64,000 nucleotides of DNA from Macrostomum hystrix. Its lineage: Eukaryota > Platyhelminthes > Macrostomidae. The position numbers and the translations under genes were made by a program. The notes under the pieces were generated by a model. That model saw nothing but the letters and a program-made list of their open reading frames with translations. It did not search any database and had not been told where the DNA came from. Below, piece after piece: positions 53,601-61,615 of the stretch (positions are counted from its first letter, which is position 1; the number at the start of each line of letters is the position of its first letter). The stretch is from positions 682,001-746,000 of the forward strand of contig CATNEN010000005.1 of NCBI GenBank assembly GCA_950097015.1, in the 5' to 3' direction.

Positions 53601-53970
53601 TCGCAGCTAGAATCCTAACCAGAATCGTAGCTGGAATCGCAGCAAGAATCGCAGCAAGAATCGCAGCAAGAATCATAGCTAGAGTCGCAGCTAAAGTCGC
53701 AGCCAAAATCGCTGCAGGAACCATTTCTATAATTTAAGCAGGAATTAAAGCTAGAATCTGTTGATCGAATTGATGTTTTTATTTAGATTTCAATGCCGCC
53801 AATTTCACATTGCAGCCCGCCAAGACCTCAGCAGCCAGCAGCTGGCAGACATCAGCAATCTGGTGTCCCGCCTGCCAGTCTTGAAGGCGGAAGAAATCGA
53901 ACCTCTGGCACCCGGAGGCCAGATTAGCGACTTAAGCTGGGTATTCGATTTGAAAGAATTCACGCAGTAA
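41684..53970 (+). CDS. AT-hook, Gln-rich, ankyrin-like protein (possible atypical nuclear IkappaB-like)
   Basis: Seven exons join in frame: 41684-42139, 42622-43076, 43876-44243, 44326-44407, 49408-49724, 52170-52557 and 53787-53970, total 2250 nt, 749 residues. I do not recognise the family firmly. Residues about 45-85 are a Gln/Pro tract. Residues about 170-300 are acidic and Ser-rich with a basic RRRKRQ patch. Exon 3 has an Ala run followed by KRKRGRPKKE, a canonical AT-hook and likely nuclear signal. From about residue 455 the sequence is ankyrin-like: LCHKLAREGNWAKVI, then INTANGLGRTVLLEAINQQN, then a third region with KLVENGANTRCP. The last exon (ILQFQCRQFHIAARQDL) resembles the BC box of a SOCS box. 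A Q-rich nuclear N-terminus before ankyrin repeats suggests an IkappaB-zeta or Bcl-3-like regulator, by analogy only. The exon 2 donor (ac|gttagt) and exon 6 donor (ca|gtgtaag) were chosen by phase. AATAAA at 54008-54013. Confidence 0.75.
42225..42512 (-). mobile_element. SINE-B, full-length minus-strand copy
   Basis: On the minus strand: a tRNA-like head (ggcggtcagtggcagagcgt), a B-box region (gctcgattccgcgg), then the SINE-B body with ttgtcgtgcaatttacg, a degenerate gccaa..aggc, cagtgtacac and gtcagggcagatgt. It lies in intron 1 (42140-42621) of the ankyrin-like gene. Confidence 0.8.
43153..43238 (-). mobile_element. SINE-A fragment
   Basis: Degenerate match to the tail-proximal part of SINE-A: gatgtacagttaatgacacag, ttgcccggcgcattcaaaaa, ctgtgtacagcgtttcagtc and catggactg. 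It borders the minisatellite that follows. Confidence 0.6.
43245..43660 (+). repeat. 14-bp pyrimidine-rich minisatellite in intron 2 of the ankyrin-like gene
   Basis: About 29 copies of cgtctcttgtcctc and cgtctcctgtcccc in semi-regular alternation, within intron 43077-43875. All three plus frames are open for about 190 codons and the minus strand for 205, all artefacts of the repeat. Confidence 0.93.
44460..44528 (+). repeat. Minisatellite remnant left of the retrotransposon
   Basis: Units ctgtctgtaatcctgtcaatcaa; the array resumes at 49173 on the far side of the gypsy element. It was therefore the insertion target. Confidence 0.8.
44529..44696 (-). repeat. 3' LTR of the Ty3/gypsy element
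   Basis: 168 bp, TG...CA ends, identical by eye to 49005-49172. Being on the minus strand, this low-coordinate copy is the 3' LTR. Confidence 0.95.
44827..48876 (-). CDS. Gag-Pol polyprotein of the Ty3/gypsy element
   Basis: One uninterrupted 1,349-residue frame. In order: capsid-like Gag (about 20-200); two zinc knuckles (CSHC..GH...C at 231-247 and CTKCGRLNHFAKVC at 254-267); aspartic protease with LLVDTAAKVSIL (active-site Asp about 322, DTA rather than the usual DTG/DSG); reverse transcriptase with FSRIDLNQSYLQLPL and the catalytic YQDD at about 613-616; RNase H (SCDSSDVALGATL, ..TEKEALA.., LLTDHQAL); integrase with the HHCC zinc finger (HQGHLG...CSAC) and the D,D-35-E core (LQVDIVG, TTDNGPQF, QNGGVERFNG); and a C-terminal basic segment with RVRVRRPKK. 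Gag and Pol are fused in one frame with no visible frameshift. Domain order RT-RNaseH-IN is that of Metaviridae. All catalytic motifs look intact, so the element may be mobile. Confidence 0.97.
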   Translation of the reverse strand: MSQSEMGSTENATAPALRLNLREPPPFLDNPGTPAVSWEIWAAEFDTYLLASGIDSLQEARKIALLTHCLGREGVRIYRTLSADQETAPTTLAAACDLLKQHFQPAVSVYAKRHEFRKCVQRSAEGVQAFVANLRHAAKDCQFGVLHDDLILDQLIFGTSSSKVRERLLLEKELTLGGAIQIAAQVEMAVHSEKSLTGKTAADDSIKKINFKRASYDAKQRQTGQQNQFCCSHCGQRGHRTGSDPRCAARGKACTKCGRLNHFAKVCKSSTTAPTSGQKKIQGVEIDSSRQQSIFAVGSSHKGQYKRASIRINGHSIPLLVDTAAKVSILSMETSRKIFGSKIPLRPCDKKLLSYNGSSISVAGEIDARVEFDGVQLPLFTFTIVMDGDDLMGIDLMDKLDCKVLGPSGHQIFTISSGNEASGMPPMPDWIPAKYHTLGTGLGEIKGFCHRPRVDPTVPPVAQRMRRLPLALRQECAAEIHRWKEEGIIERAEGDVPDWQSNVTCARKSDGKLRLCVDLRSVNKAIVPDSMSLPTFADLVTEFSNSKWFSRIDLNQSYLQLPLHEDAKNLTCFHTESGLYRFKRMPFGISSAPAAFQKVVGKILEGIDGVMHYQDDIAVHAATEAEHDKRLFRVLDKLLHHRVTINLKKCVFKVPEIQFVGHRISATGIQPLQSHAESVEQLKAPTNASELASFLGFVKFLQFYIKNLSHVAEPLTALLRKDVPWNWDKKCEAAFSEVKRLISSAPCLKFFDQSHETVVSCDSSDVALGATLGQIDERGQLRPVAFASRALSDTERRYSATEKEALACVWSCEHWHLLLYGRKFKLLTDHQALTTLLSARGSGQRPLRLQRWCERLFVYDFDIEYVPGKLNVQPDFLSRYGYDRKKIDQESIDQRQTESDINLVLARSSEPISVAQLAEATASDDQLQRVVQFVLNGWPTETPSDLKGFHQVQHELCLWNDGRCLARGSRAVIPASLRDLVLTEAHQGHLGVAKVKARCRETVWWPRIDSDVETFVRNCSACILSEKAFKPIKVPWSTTELPAGPWRQLQVDIVGELPATEAPNSHRFLIVVHDLYSKWPEIIASSSVTSTACIEALRSLFVRWGLPDEITTDNGPQFVSSEFTDFLSSLGIKHRRTPFYCPQQNGGVERFNGFIKSSLRALLADGVAMKQAGQELLLAYRSAEHALTKKTPAEMMLGRKLRLHLDRLQPAEPESAPSQALRRTVQEQQQRAESRRKPSKQPRSAALTVGSRVRVRRPKKSKLGSGISEPMTVVGRNGNTLTLTDGSRWHISRCIPDNRRGWCDDDGDGELPPQPAGAPTSPAPPMPPLRRSERHRAPPQWFGSVVTHD
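49005..49172 (-). repeat. 5' LTR of the Ty3/gypsy element
   Basis: 168 bp, TG...CA ends. The minus-strand promoter would be the TATA-like run in its middle. The primer-binding site follows at about 48986-49003. Confidence 0.95.
49173..49380 (+). repeat. Minisatellite right of the retrotransposon
   Basis: About eight units of ctgtctgtaatcctgtcaatcaa / ctgcccatagactgtctgtaa, the continuation of the array at 44460-44528, ending about 30 bp before the exon 5 acceptor at 49407. Confidence 0.85.
49800..51015 (+). repeat. 34-bp minisatellite in intron 5 of the ankyrin-like gene
   Basis: About 36 copies of a 34-bp unit (atggattgtgagacaggtgg plus agtagacttctact), with agtaga/agcaga/ggtaga and attg/agg/acg variants that recur in blocks. 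Within intron 49725-52169. Confidence 0.95.
51016..51869. other. Remainder of intron 5 of the ankyrin-like gene
   Basis: AT-rich non-coding sequence with a short (ct)n run at about 51352-51365. I see nothing else supported. Confidence 0.5.
51870..52115 (+). mobile_element. SINE-B, best-preserved copy
   Basis: The tRNA-like head is intact: ggcggagtggtctaacgcg (A box) and gctcgattccgcgg (B box), 50 bp apart. The body follows: cacattcattttggggtgcag, cttgtcgcgcaatttacg, gggccaacctccaaggc, gtcagggcagatgtacacac and gtgtcaccaaatgatgcgtc. It ends about 55 bp upstream of the exon 6 acceptor (52169). Confidence 0.85.
52575..53705 (+). repeat. 12-bp minisatellite in intron 6 of the ankyrin-like gene
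   Basis: Units aatcgtagctag and aatcgcagcaag (plus aatcccaaccag, aatcacagctaa) with a higher-order period of about 190-200 bp repeated four times. It starts about 17 bp after the donor. The 12-bp period is a multiple of three, so one frame stays open on each strand: plus 52247-53737, minus 52405-53724. The plus frame is exon 6's own frame continued, giving an (I-V-A-R-I-A-A-R)n peptide if the intron were retained. Confidence 0.95.
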
Positions 53971-54007
53971 AGGCCTGCTTTTTTAAATTGATATTTTCTA
54001 CACAACT

Positions 54008-54013
54008 AATAAA
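54008..54013 (+). terminator. Polyadenylation signal of the ankyrin-like gene
   Basis: AATAAA 38 nt after the stop codon at 53968-53970. Confidence 0.6.
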
Positions 54014-54660
54014 ATTTTACGGAAGCAGTTTTGTGACTGGACTATCTCATGAATACAATTATTATTTAGTTTATGTTGTCCGTTTTCAATAATATCTTTA
54101 TTATACTGCATTGTTCAATATCGACTTTATCTGCAAACGATTAGTTAACCAATCAGGGTGATAAAAAAATATTTTTTTCTGTTTTTGAATCTTTTTCATC
54201 ATATATAGTCACTATATTCTTTTTTCTCACACTAGTACGACAATATAATTTATAATTTCAACTGTGCGTTGTTCGTTAGTGACTACTGCTTTGTCTCAAA
54301 CAACACACATATTGCATCGCAAACTGCAAATATTAATTGCACTAATCAATTCCAGCTAAAAATCAATACTTATTCCAGAATTTACAATACTTTCGTACAC
54401 ATCAACAGCGTTTCCCCACAGGGAGAAATTTGTACCGTACACAAGCATGTACTCGTATGTTATATATTGTTTGCTATTCTGTAAAAAAATCATTTCTAAC
54501 GCAAACAACTTTGTCGTCCGTCTGTCTTGATTCGGTTTTACAGTAATGAAGAAATTAACTAGTGCTTAGATATGATAATCTATATGTCGTCTGTGTTGCT
54601 ATAAAATAAACCATGTGTGCGCTCGTGAGCTAAATAATATACTATTCTGGGTTACAAAGT
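54014..54660. other. AT-rich intergenic spacer
   Basis: No gene or repeat recognised. A 71-codon open frame at 54269-54484 has no distinguishing feature. Confidence 0.4.
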
Positions 54661-54671
54661 CGTCACTATAT

Positions 54672-55732
54672 CGATCAGATGAGTCATTGATACTGAAGTG
54701 TCAGGTCATCAGATGAGTCATTGATACTGAAGTGTCAGGTCATCAGATGAGTCATTGATACTGAAGTGTCAGGTCATCAGATGAGTCATTGATACTGAAG
54801 TGTCAGGTCATCAGATGAGTCATTGATACTGAAGTGTCAGGTCATCAGATGAGTCATTGATACTGGAGTGTCAGGTCATCAGATGAGTCATTGATACTGA
54901 AGTGTCAGGTCATCAGATGAGTCATTGATACTAAAGTGTCAGGTCATCAGATGAGTCATTGATACTGGAGTGTCAGGTCATCAGATGAGTCATTGATACT
55001 GGAGTGTCAGGTCATCAGATGAGTCATTGATACTGGAGTGTCAGGTCATCATATGAGTCATTGATACTGAAGTGTCAGGTCATCAGATGAGTCATTGATA
55101 CTGAAGTGTCAGGTCATCAGATGAGTCATTGATACTGAAGTGTCAGGTCATCAGATGAGTCATTGATACTGAAGTGTCAGGTCATCAGATGAGTCATTGA
55201 TACTGAAGTGTCAGGTCATCAGATGAGTCATTGATACTGAAGTGTCAGGTCATCAGATGAGTCATTGATACTGAAGTGTCAGGTCATCAGATGAGTCATT
55301 GATACTGAAGTGTCAGCTCATCAGATGAGTCATTGATACTGAAGTGTCAGCTCATCAGATGAGTCATTGATACTGAAGTGTCAGCTCATCAGATGAGCCA
55401 TTGATACTGAAGTGTCAGGTCATCAGATGAGTCATTAATACTGAAGTGTCAGGTCATCAGATGAATCATTGATACTGGAGTGTCAGGTCATCAGATGAGT
55501 CATTGATACTGAAGTGTCAGCTCATCAGATGAGTCATTGATACTGAAGTGTCAGCTCATCAGATGAGTCATTGATACTGAAGTGTCAGGTCATCAGATGA
55601 GTCATTTATACTGAAGTGTCAGGTCATCAGATGAGTCATTTATACTGAAGTGTCAGCTCATCAGATGAGTCATTGATACTGAAGTGTCAGCTCATCAGAT
55701 GAGTCATTAATACTGAAGTGTCAGGTCATCAG
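54672..55732 (+). repeat. 34-bp minisatellite carrying an AP-1-like site in nearly every unit
   Basis: About 31 copies of a 34-bp unit (gtgtcaggtcatcagatgag plus tcattgatactgaa). The string TGAGTCA, a perfect AP-1/TRE consensus, is in almost every unit (a few have tgaatca or tgagcca). Variants are tgaa/tgga and caggtc/cagctc. Confidence 0.95.
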
Positions 55733-55734
55733 TT

Positions 55735-55800
55735 CATGGCGATTGGTTGAATATTTTGGGAGATACAGAAAAAATAAAAATGTGGGTAGTTAAATTGCCC
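55735..55800 (+). repeat. Fragment of a dispersed repeat shared with 27.29 kb
   Basis: catggcgattggttgaatat and the following ttgggagataca match cacggcgattggttgaacat and ttagacgataca at about 27288-27325. Both read HGDWLNIL(D/G)DT. Boundaries uncertain. Confidence 0.5.
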
Positions 55801-56220
55801 CGGTACTTTTATCGTTTCATAGAACTACAGGGTCCATAAACAAGTATTTGAGTATTTCGGAACTATTTTGCAACGCGAGCATGTCTATTAAGCTTCTATT
55901 TATGGGACGGCAACACGTGTGTCTTTTCTTAATACTTGACGGAACAAAAACTTGCTGACAATTAGTGTGCAACTTTGCCCGAATGGACCCAATCGCGGCT
56001 AATCCACTGTACCGGCGGTAATCCGGAACTGCAGAAAAATATGAGGGCAGATTAAATATACCATGCTTCTCAGAAACGAATAACACCCTGTCAATTATTA
56101 GCTCTTACTCATAATACTGATCATTTCTAACGTAGACGTCATTTAACGTCCTTCCTAAACAAATATCCCTGAATTTCTTCATTACAGAGGTATACGTAAG
56201 GTCTCTAACGTCCTTAATAG

Positions 56221-56405
56221 CTCAACAACATAACCTCGGAGCACACAGGCACACCGACATACTCACAGGCACGCATTCACACAGGGTGTACACATGTACA
56301 TCTGCCCTGACTTTCTCATCGCAGTGTACTGCAGTAAGCAGTACATTTCGCTCAGGACCATTTGGCTGCAGGTGCCAAATTGCACGCGACAAGCACCAAA
56401 ACAGC
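56221..56405 (-). mobile_element. SINE-B fragment, minus strand
   Basis: On the plus strand: gtgtacacatgtacatctgccctgactttctcatcg, cagtgtactg, aaattgcacgcgacaagc. These are the complement of the SINE-B 3' half. The tRNA-like head is missing. Confidence 0.65.
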
Positions 56406-56894
56406 CACAGTTGACTGTACACTGGCATGTTAGTTCACGATGGATGATTTGAGCCATAACTGAGTTTTATGGTTAGTGGATTTTTTAAACACAGGTATCA
56501 GATGGAATATTCCTAGAAATTACTGAGCACTACTAGAGTTCAAGAAACACTTATTCGTTGTCTCAAATTGATGTGCACAGATTCGAGCTCGAGAACTCCC
56601 TAAGTAGAATTGGTTACCCTTTTATAACCAGTCCTACTTTAATCAACCATTTATAGGTTTGTACTAGCACACTAAGTCCCTTGGGGGGCACCATTGTTCT
56701 GACAAAAATCTTGTGTAATGCAGAAGGACAAAACACACTTGATATTAAACAAAAACGAAAACTTGTCTGAGCTCGAATACATTCTGAGACATTCGGTCTG
56801 CATACCAAGAGCCCGAATGGGCAGAATTACACAAGTATCTTACGTTTGATACTACTCAGCTTAATGCTACAAAGGTACATGCTAATACTATATC

Positions 56895-57010
56895 CCCTCT
56901 GCAGCAGAGAACCAATGTTCCCCAGCAGCAGAGAACTAATGTTCCCCAGCAGCAGAGAACCAATGTTCCCCAGCAGCAGAGAACTAATGTTCCCCAGCAG
57001 CAGAGAATAT
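56895..57010 (+). repeat. 24-bp tandem repeat
   Basis: About five copies of ccccagcagcagagaactaatgtt (ccaatgtt variants). Confidence 0.85.
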
Positions 57011-57144
57011 GTCCTCTTTTAGCAGAAAGTAAATTTTCCAACAATACATTTTCAGAATTAAATTTTAAAATAAAAAGCACAAAAATCGGTCCTCCAGGGA
57101 CAGTTAAGAAAGATCTACACAAATTACTACGCAAGGATGTCGAC

Positions 57145-57300
57145 CAATGTCCCTAAGCAGGTAATGAATGTCCCTCAGCAGGTAATGAATGTCCCTAAGC
57201 AGGTAATGAATGTCCCTCAGCAGGTAATGAATGTCCCTCAGCAGGAAATGAATGTCCCTCAGCAGGAAATGAATGTCCCTCAGCAGGAAATGAATGTCTC
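57145..57300 (+). repeat. 21-bp tandem repeat (CCCTCAGCAGGTAATGAATGT)
   Basis: About seven copies, grading on the right into diverged cctttagca..aatga units to about 57440. It is related in sequence to the 24-bp repeat at 56.9 kb (cagcag/aatgt), so the two probably share an origin. Confidence 0.85.
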
Positions 57301-57514
57301 CCTTTAGCAAAGAACTAATGACACATTTAGCAGGTAACCTAGGACCCCTTTAGTAGTCAGATAACTAATGACACCCCTTTAACAGGCAATTAATGGCCCC
57401 TTTAGCAGAAACATAATTGTCCCCCCAACAGGCAACCAATGGCCTTCACTGTTAGAAACATTTTGAAAACTGTTAGACTCCTTTATACACTGTTTAACAC
57501 ATTAAAAAACTTTT

Positions 57515-57705
57515 ATAGACGCATTTAGAAAACTGTTGAACACATTTAGAAAACTGTTGGACACGTTTAGAAACCGGTTGGGCACATTTAGAAAACTGTT
57601 GGACACGTTTAGAAACCGGTTGGGCACATTTAGAAAACTGTTGGACACGTTTAGAAAACTGTTGGACACGTTTAGAAAACTGTTGGACACATTTAGAAAA
57701 CTACC
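57515..57705 (+). repeat. 21-bp tandem repeat (AGAAAACTGTTGGACACGTTT)
   Basis: About nine copies with aaccggttgggcacattt variants. The frame is kept open by the 21-bp period on both strands. Confidence 0.88.
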
Positions 57706-57844
57706 ACTTCAAGCTTTATGCTAGCCACTCAATAATTGATGTTTTTCTTCAAAAATGTATGCTTTTTCGTAGATAATGCTTGCTTTGCTTCGATAATTCA
57801 CGCTTCTCCTCGATAATTTATTCTTACCCTCGAAATTTAATCCT

Positions 57845-58285
57845 TTCCTCTCGATAATTCATGCTAACCCATCGGTAATTCATGCTACCCCATCGGTAAT
57901 TCATGCTACCCCATCGGTAATTCATGCTACACCATCGATAATTCATGCTACCCCATCGGTAATTCATGCTACCCCATCGGTAATTCATGCTAACCCATCG
58001 GTAATTCATGCTACCCCATCGGTAATTCATGCTACCCCATCGGTAATTCATGCTACCCCATCGGTAATTCATGCTACCCCATCGGTAATTCATGCTACCC
58101 CATCGGTAATTCATGCTAACCCATCGGTAATTCATGCTACCCCATCGGTAATTCATGCTACCCCATCGGTAATTCATGCTACACCATCGGTAATTCATGC
58201 TACACCATCGATAATTCATGCTACCCCATCGGTAATTCATGCTACCCCATCGGTAATTCATGCTACCCCATCGGTAATTCATGTT
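57845..58285 (+). repeat. 21-bp tandem repeat (ATCGGTAATTCATGCTACCCC)
   Basis: About 21 copies. A minus-strand frame reads (MNYRWGS)n for 152 codons, which is repeat-driven; I see no sign of a gene. Diverged cctcgataattcatgct units continue on both sides (about 57770-58480). Confidence 0.93.
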
Positions 58286-59100
58286 TTTATTGAATAATTC
58301 GGCTGCATTGTCGATATTTAATGCTTTTACCTCGATAACTCTGGCTTCGCCCTCGATAATTAATGCAAGCCAGTTGATTAATTATGTTACCCCTCGATAA
58401 TTTTTTATGCTCCCTCTACGATAGTGATGCTTACCCCTCAATAATTCATGCTTTCCCTTCGATAAGTCATGATACGGCTCGCACTTCACTCAATGAATCA
58501 TTTTATCCTCTTAAAAACGTGCTATACCCTCATGTTTTCCTTCGAATTATTATGCTTTCAAAATATAGGAAAACTAATGATTGCTTGCCTGCTAAAAAAC
58601 GCTTAATTTAAAAAGAACGAAAAATAATGTCGCCATTCGTTATCATTATACTTTTTTCTCATAGTTTTGAATAGAATAACGCTTAACTTGAAGTATAATT
58701 ATGCTTAAAAAATGTTAAAATTTTAAATTAATAACGTTTTTAGCTGTGCGAAGAATCGATTAAGCCGTTCGGGAGATATAGCGTTTTACACAAACAAACA
58801 ACCAAACAATAATTAGACATTTGGTATTGGTGGATGCAGATAGCTCTGACGGGTGAATATCACAATGAAAAAATTGAGAACAAGTTATACTAACAAATGG
58901 TTTCAATGTGAGGAACTGCTCAGAATTAGTAGTCGACTCGAAAAAATCTAGTATAGGATTCACACGAATCTAGGATCAAAAGTATTGATTTTACACGCAT
59001 GTGATATCGTATTGTGCAAGATAATTGTCTAAATTATTTGATCGACGAATCGACAGATATATCCGCAGATGTATGTACTGGAGGTTCAGCGGTATTCAAA
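58286..59100. other. AT-rich spacer 3' of the glycosyltransferase-like gene
   Basis: The left part holds decayed units of the 21-bp repeat. The rest is AT-rich and includes the likely 3' UTR of the minus-strand gene. I did not find a canonical AATAAA on the minus strand close to the stop. Confidence 0.4.
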
Positions 59101-60258
59101 TTAAGCGTGTGGATACTGTGATTTAATCAGCAGCTTCATTACAGGATCGATGTAGATCTCTCGCAGTCGCCTGGCCAGGGTGTTGTGCTCGCAGCTCCAC
59201 TCGCCGGGCACCGGATAGTGATGAAGCCGACTGTTAGCTTTGGCTAGGCTGCTAATCCTGTACACAGCGAACGCTTGGAAACAGGACAGCACCTTCACCG
59301 GGATGTCATTTTTGTTCATAGCGATGTCGTCTGTGATGATACTGTGATCATATTCGGTAACAGAATTGTACCGTTTCTTGCTGAAGTAGGTGCGGGCACA
59401 CGGGTCGTATAGAGTATTTTTAAATCTAGAGTTTGCACACAGGTTGTCCAATTTGGGCTTAGCACTGAAGTAATAAATTCCTTGAGCGATTTTGTCTAAA
59501 TCCCAAGATTGCCACATAAGATCAGGTTCAATTACGAACATTAGGTCCGCTTTGTCGGCCAAATTTTCGTAGATATAGTCCAGATACATGTTACGCAGAA
59601 CGCTCATTGTTATTCCGCGATCAATTCGTTCATCCTCTGAACGCTGCTGGCCCCAGCCGGGCCTGTGAATCTTTCCACTTCGATACGTGATGTTAATGTG
59701 ACACGGTGCCCGCGAATTGATAGGCTTACAACCAAGAATCACAGTTTGCTTATAGCTGTCGCGTATCTCGTGGAGTAAAGAGCGGGTTCCATCAGTGGAA
59801 TCGTTCTCAACGAAAATGAACCAGTAGTCCTTGAATAGCTGTCCTAATTTGTGGAACTCACCAATATTATTAGACAAGTGCGACTTAGCATTTCTAAGAG
59901 TGGCTACTAGAATAGCCCTTCTTCGGCGCATCCAGTTTTTTCCAACGCGCACTCGATAGTTCAAGTCCCGTTCAACGTGTTTTAGTCGCATAAGTGGCAT
60001 TTTGTTCACCTTCTCTATGAAATACATGGAGCTATTTTGCATTCGCAGAACTGCTGCATGTCCCGTATAGAAAGAATTTGCACCTGCTGATTCTTTTCCA
60101 TTTATTTTTACATCACGTAGTCGTATTCTGTAGAATAAACTTTTTTTGAGATAATTATTTCTAGACGTGCCCGAGTAGACAACTGCAAAAACGGAGACGA
60201 TCGCAAAGAGAACGAGAGCAGTAAGAGTAAGACGAAAACAAGTATTCTTTGTACGCAT
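59101..60258 (-). CDS. Type II membrane glycosyltransferase-like protein, single exon
   Basis: A complete 385-residue protein. A short cytoplasmic tail (MRTKNTCFR) is followed by one hydrophobic segment (about residues 9-28, LTLTALVLFAIVSVFAVVYS), then a stem and a large lumenal domain, the layout of Golgi glycosyltransferases. The lumenal part has ILVATLRNAKSHL..., WFIFVENDSTDGTRSLL and LMFVIEPDLMWQSWDLDKI, similar in style to capsule-mannosyltransferase (CAP59/GT69-like) families, where ENDS.D.T follows the first strand and an E/D-x-D-like motif binds nucleotide sugar. Cysteines are spread through the C-terminal half (GCKP, APCH, NLCAN, DPCAR, SCFQ, SCEH). The donor and acceptor sugars are unknown. 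Upstream on the minus strand, a TATTTATAG near 60390 could be a TATA box. Being intronless, it is a possible retrogene or laterally acquired gene. Confidence 0.75.
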   Translation of the reverse strand: MRTKNTCFRLTLTALVLFAIVSVFAVVYSGTSRNNYLKKSLFYRIRLRDVKINGKESAGANSFYTGHAAVLRMQNSSMYFIEKVNKMPLMRLKHVERDLNYRVRVGKNWMRRRRAILVATLRNAKSHLSNNIGEFHKLGQLFKDYWFIFVENDSTDGTRSLLHEIRDSYKQTVILGCKPINSRAPCHINITYRSGKIHRPGWGQQRSEDERIDRGITMSVLRNMYLDYIYENLADKADLMFVIEPDLMWQSWDLDKIAQGIYYFSAKPKLDNLCANSRFKNTLYDPCARTYFSKKRYNSVTEYDHSIITDDIAMNKNDIPVKVLSCFQAFAVYRISSLAKANSRLHHYPVPGEWSCEHNTLARRLREIYIDPVMKLLIKSQYPHA

Positions 60259-60449
60259 GACAGACGCAGCCTTGTATTTAGTTCAGGGAATGGATGGGTG
60301 CTACTGTCACTTGATGGTTGTCTTTCCGAACTAAAGCTAGTAGACACTTACGACCACGCAATTGCTTTCAAATTTGAGTGCATACGGCTACTATAAATAT
60401 GATATCAGAACTACACAATTTCAAGGCGAGAATATAAAAAATATTTATT

Positions 60450-61200
60450 TCTTTATTTCATTTAATCATTCAGCTTTAATCTCAGTACAATATCTTGACA
60501 TTTAGTCTGTTTAGCTTTTGTTTTAGTAAAGAGGCAACTTATTTTAAACCTTGTCGAACGCACGCGTAAACTTCATTTGTCCTATTTTTGTAATATCGTG
60601 TCTTTATGTGAGCAGTCGGCTATGAACAAAAACTATTGAACATCGATAAAAAAAATTGCAATTAAATCAAAGCATAAGAACGGTAAAAAATAGAACGTTG
60701 TTGTTTTTATAACTAAAAAATTATACTAACTTTTGAAATCCTGGACGCCTTTCGAGTCAGTTAAGACAACAACATGAAGACTGTACTGGACACTGATTCA
60801 GATAACGAATAAAATGATCAGTGTATTTGTATTTGTAGATAATTGAAAGAGCTTTATCTAATTATAAGCTCTCTAATTAAGAGAAGTCATTTAGTTCTCT
60901 GAAGGGCATTGGCAATGGGAAGAGTTGTTGTAACTTGCCTTTAGTAAGGCCTGACCTCAAGTTTCCTAATGTGATCCATTTGGTCTTGTGAAAAGCAACG
61001 TTATGATATTTCTTAATAGGCTTTTTTGTAACAATATTTGCTGTGTGAAGTCCTAGTGACTGCTACTGATGACTGATATCTAGAAATGTTAAGTTTTAAT
61101 GTTCCATTCTGATGGTTATTGGTGTCCTGCTATTGTGCTAAATCGCAAAGGAATTAAAAAATTCATCTTAATGTTTCTAGCTAGGCCTAGCCTAGTAGAA
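60450..61200. other. AT-rich intergenic spacer
   Basis: Nothing recognised apart from AT-rich unique sequence. Confidence 0.4.
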
Positions 61201-61615
61201 AGTTTATTCTGTAAAAAATTGATAATGGTTAGCCTTAACTTTTAGCAATTGTAAGTAGCACACACACACATTTAGGAATATTTTTTGGAAATAGTGACCT
61301 AAGGACAAGGATGATTCAGTAACAGACATTTTGGTAACAAGACAGGTACATTTAGCTAGTTCAGTGCTAACACTCGGTACATTTCTGTAACATTTAGAGA
61401 TACTTTTGTAAGAGCCAGAGCCAGGATGATATCTGGGTCTTGACTTACTTGACTTTGTTACAAGGGCATCCTTCAGATGCTGCAAGGAGCCATTTCTGCC
61501 TATTCTAATAGCCCCTGGCAACCATGGGCAACTAAAGCTGCAGTGTTGCATAGGGGGATCTAGTGATGCCCACATCCACAGCACAGTCCTCCTTCCATGA
61601 CTCCAGGAAGGAGAG

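Noticed and set aside
52405-53724. 439-codon minus-strand hydrophobic ORF
   Set aside because: Mirror of a 12-bp repeat whose period is divisible by three. The plus strand carries the supported gene.
57824-58282. 152-codon minus-strand (MNYRWGS)n ORF as a possible repeat protein or peptide precursor
   Set aside because: The 21-bp period keeps it open; there is no signal peptide, no basic cleavage sites between units, and diverged units at both ends lose the frame.
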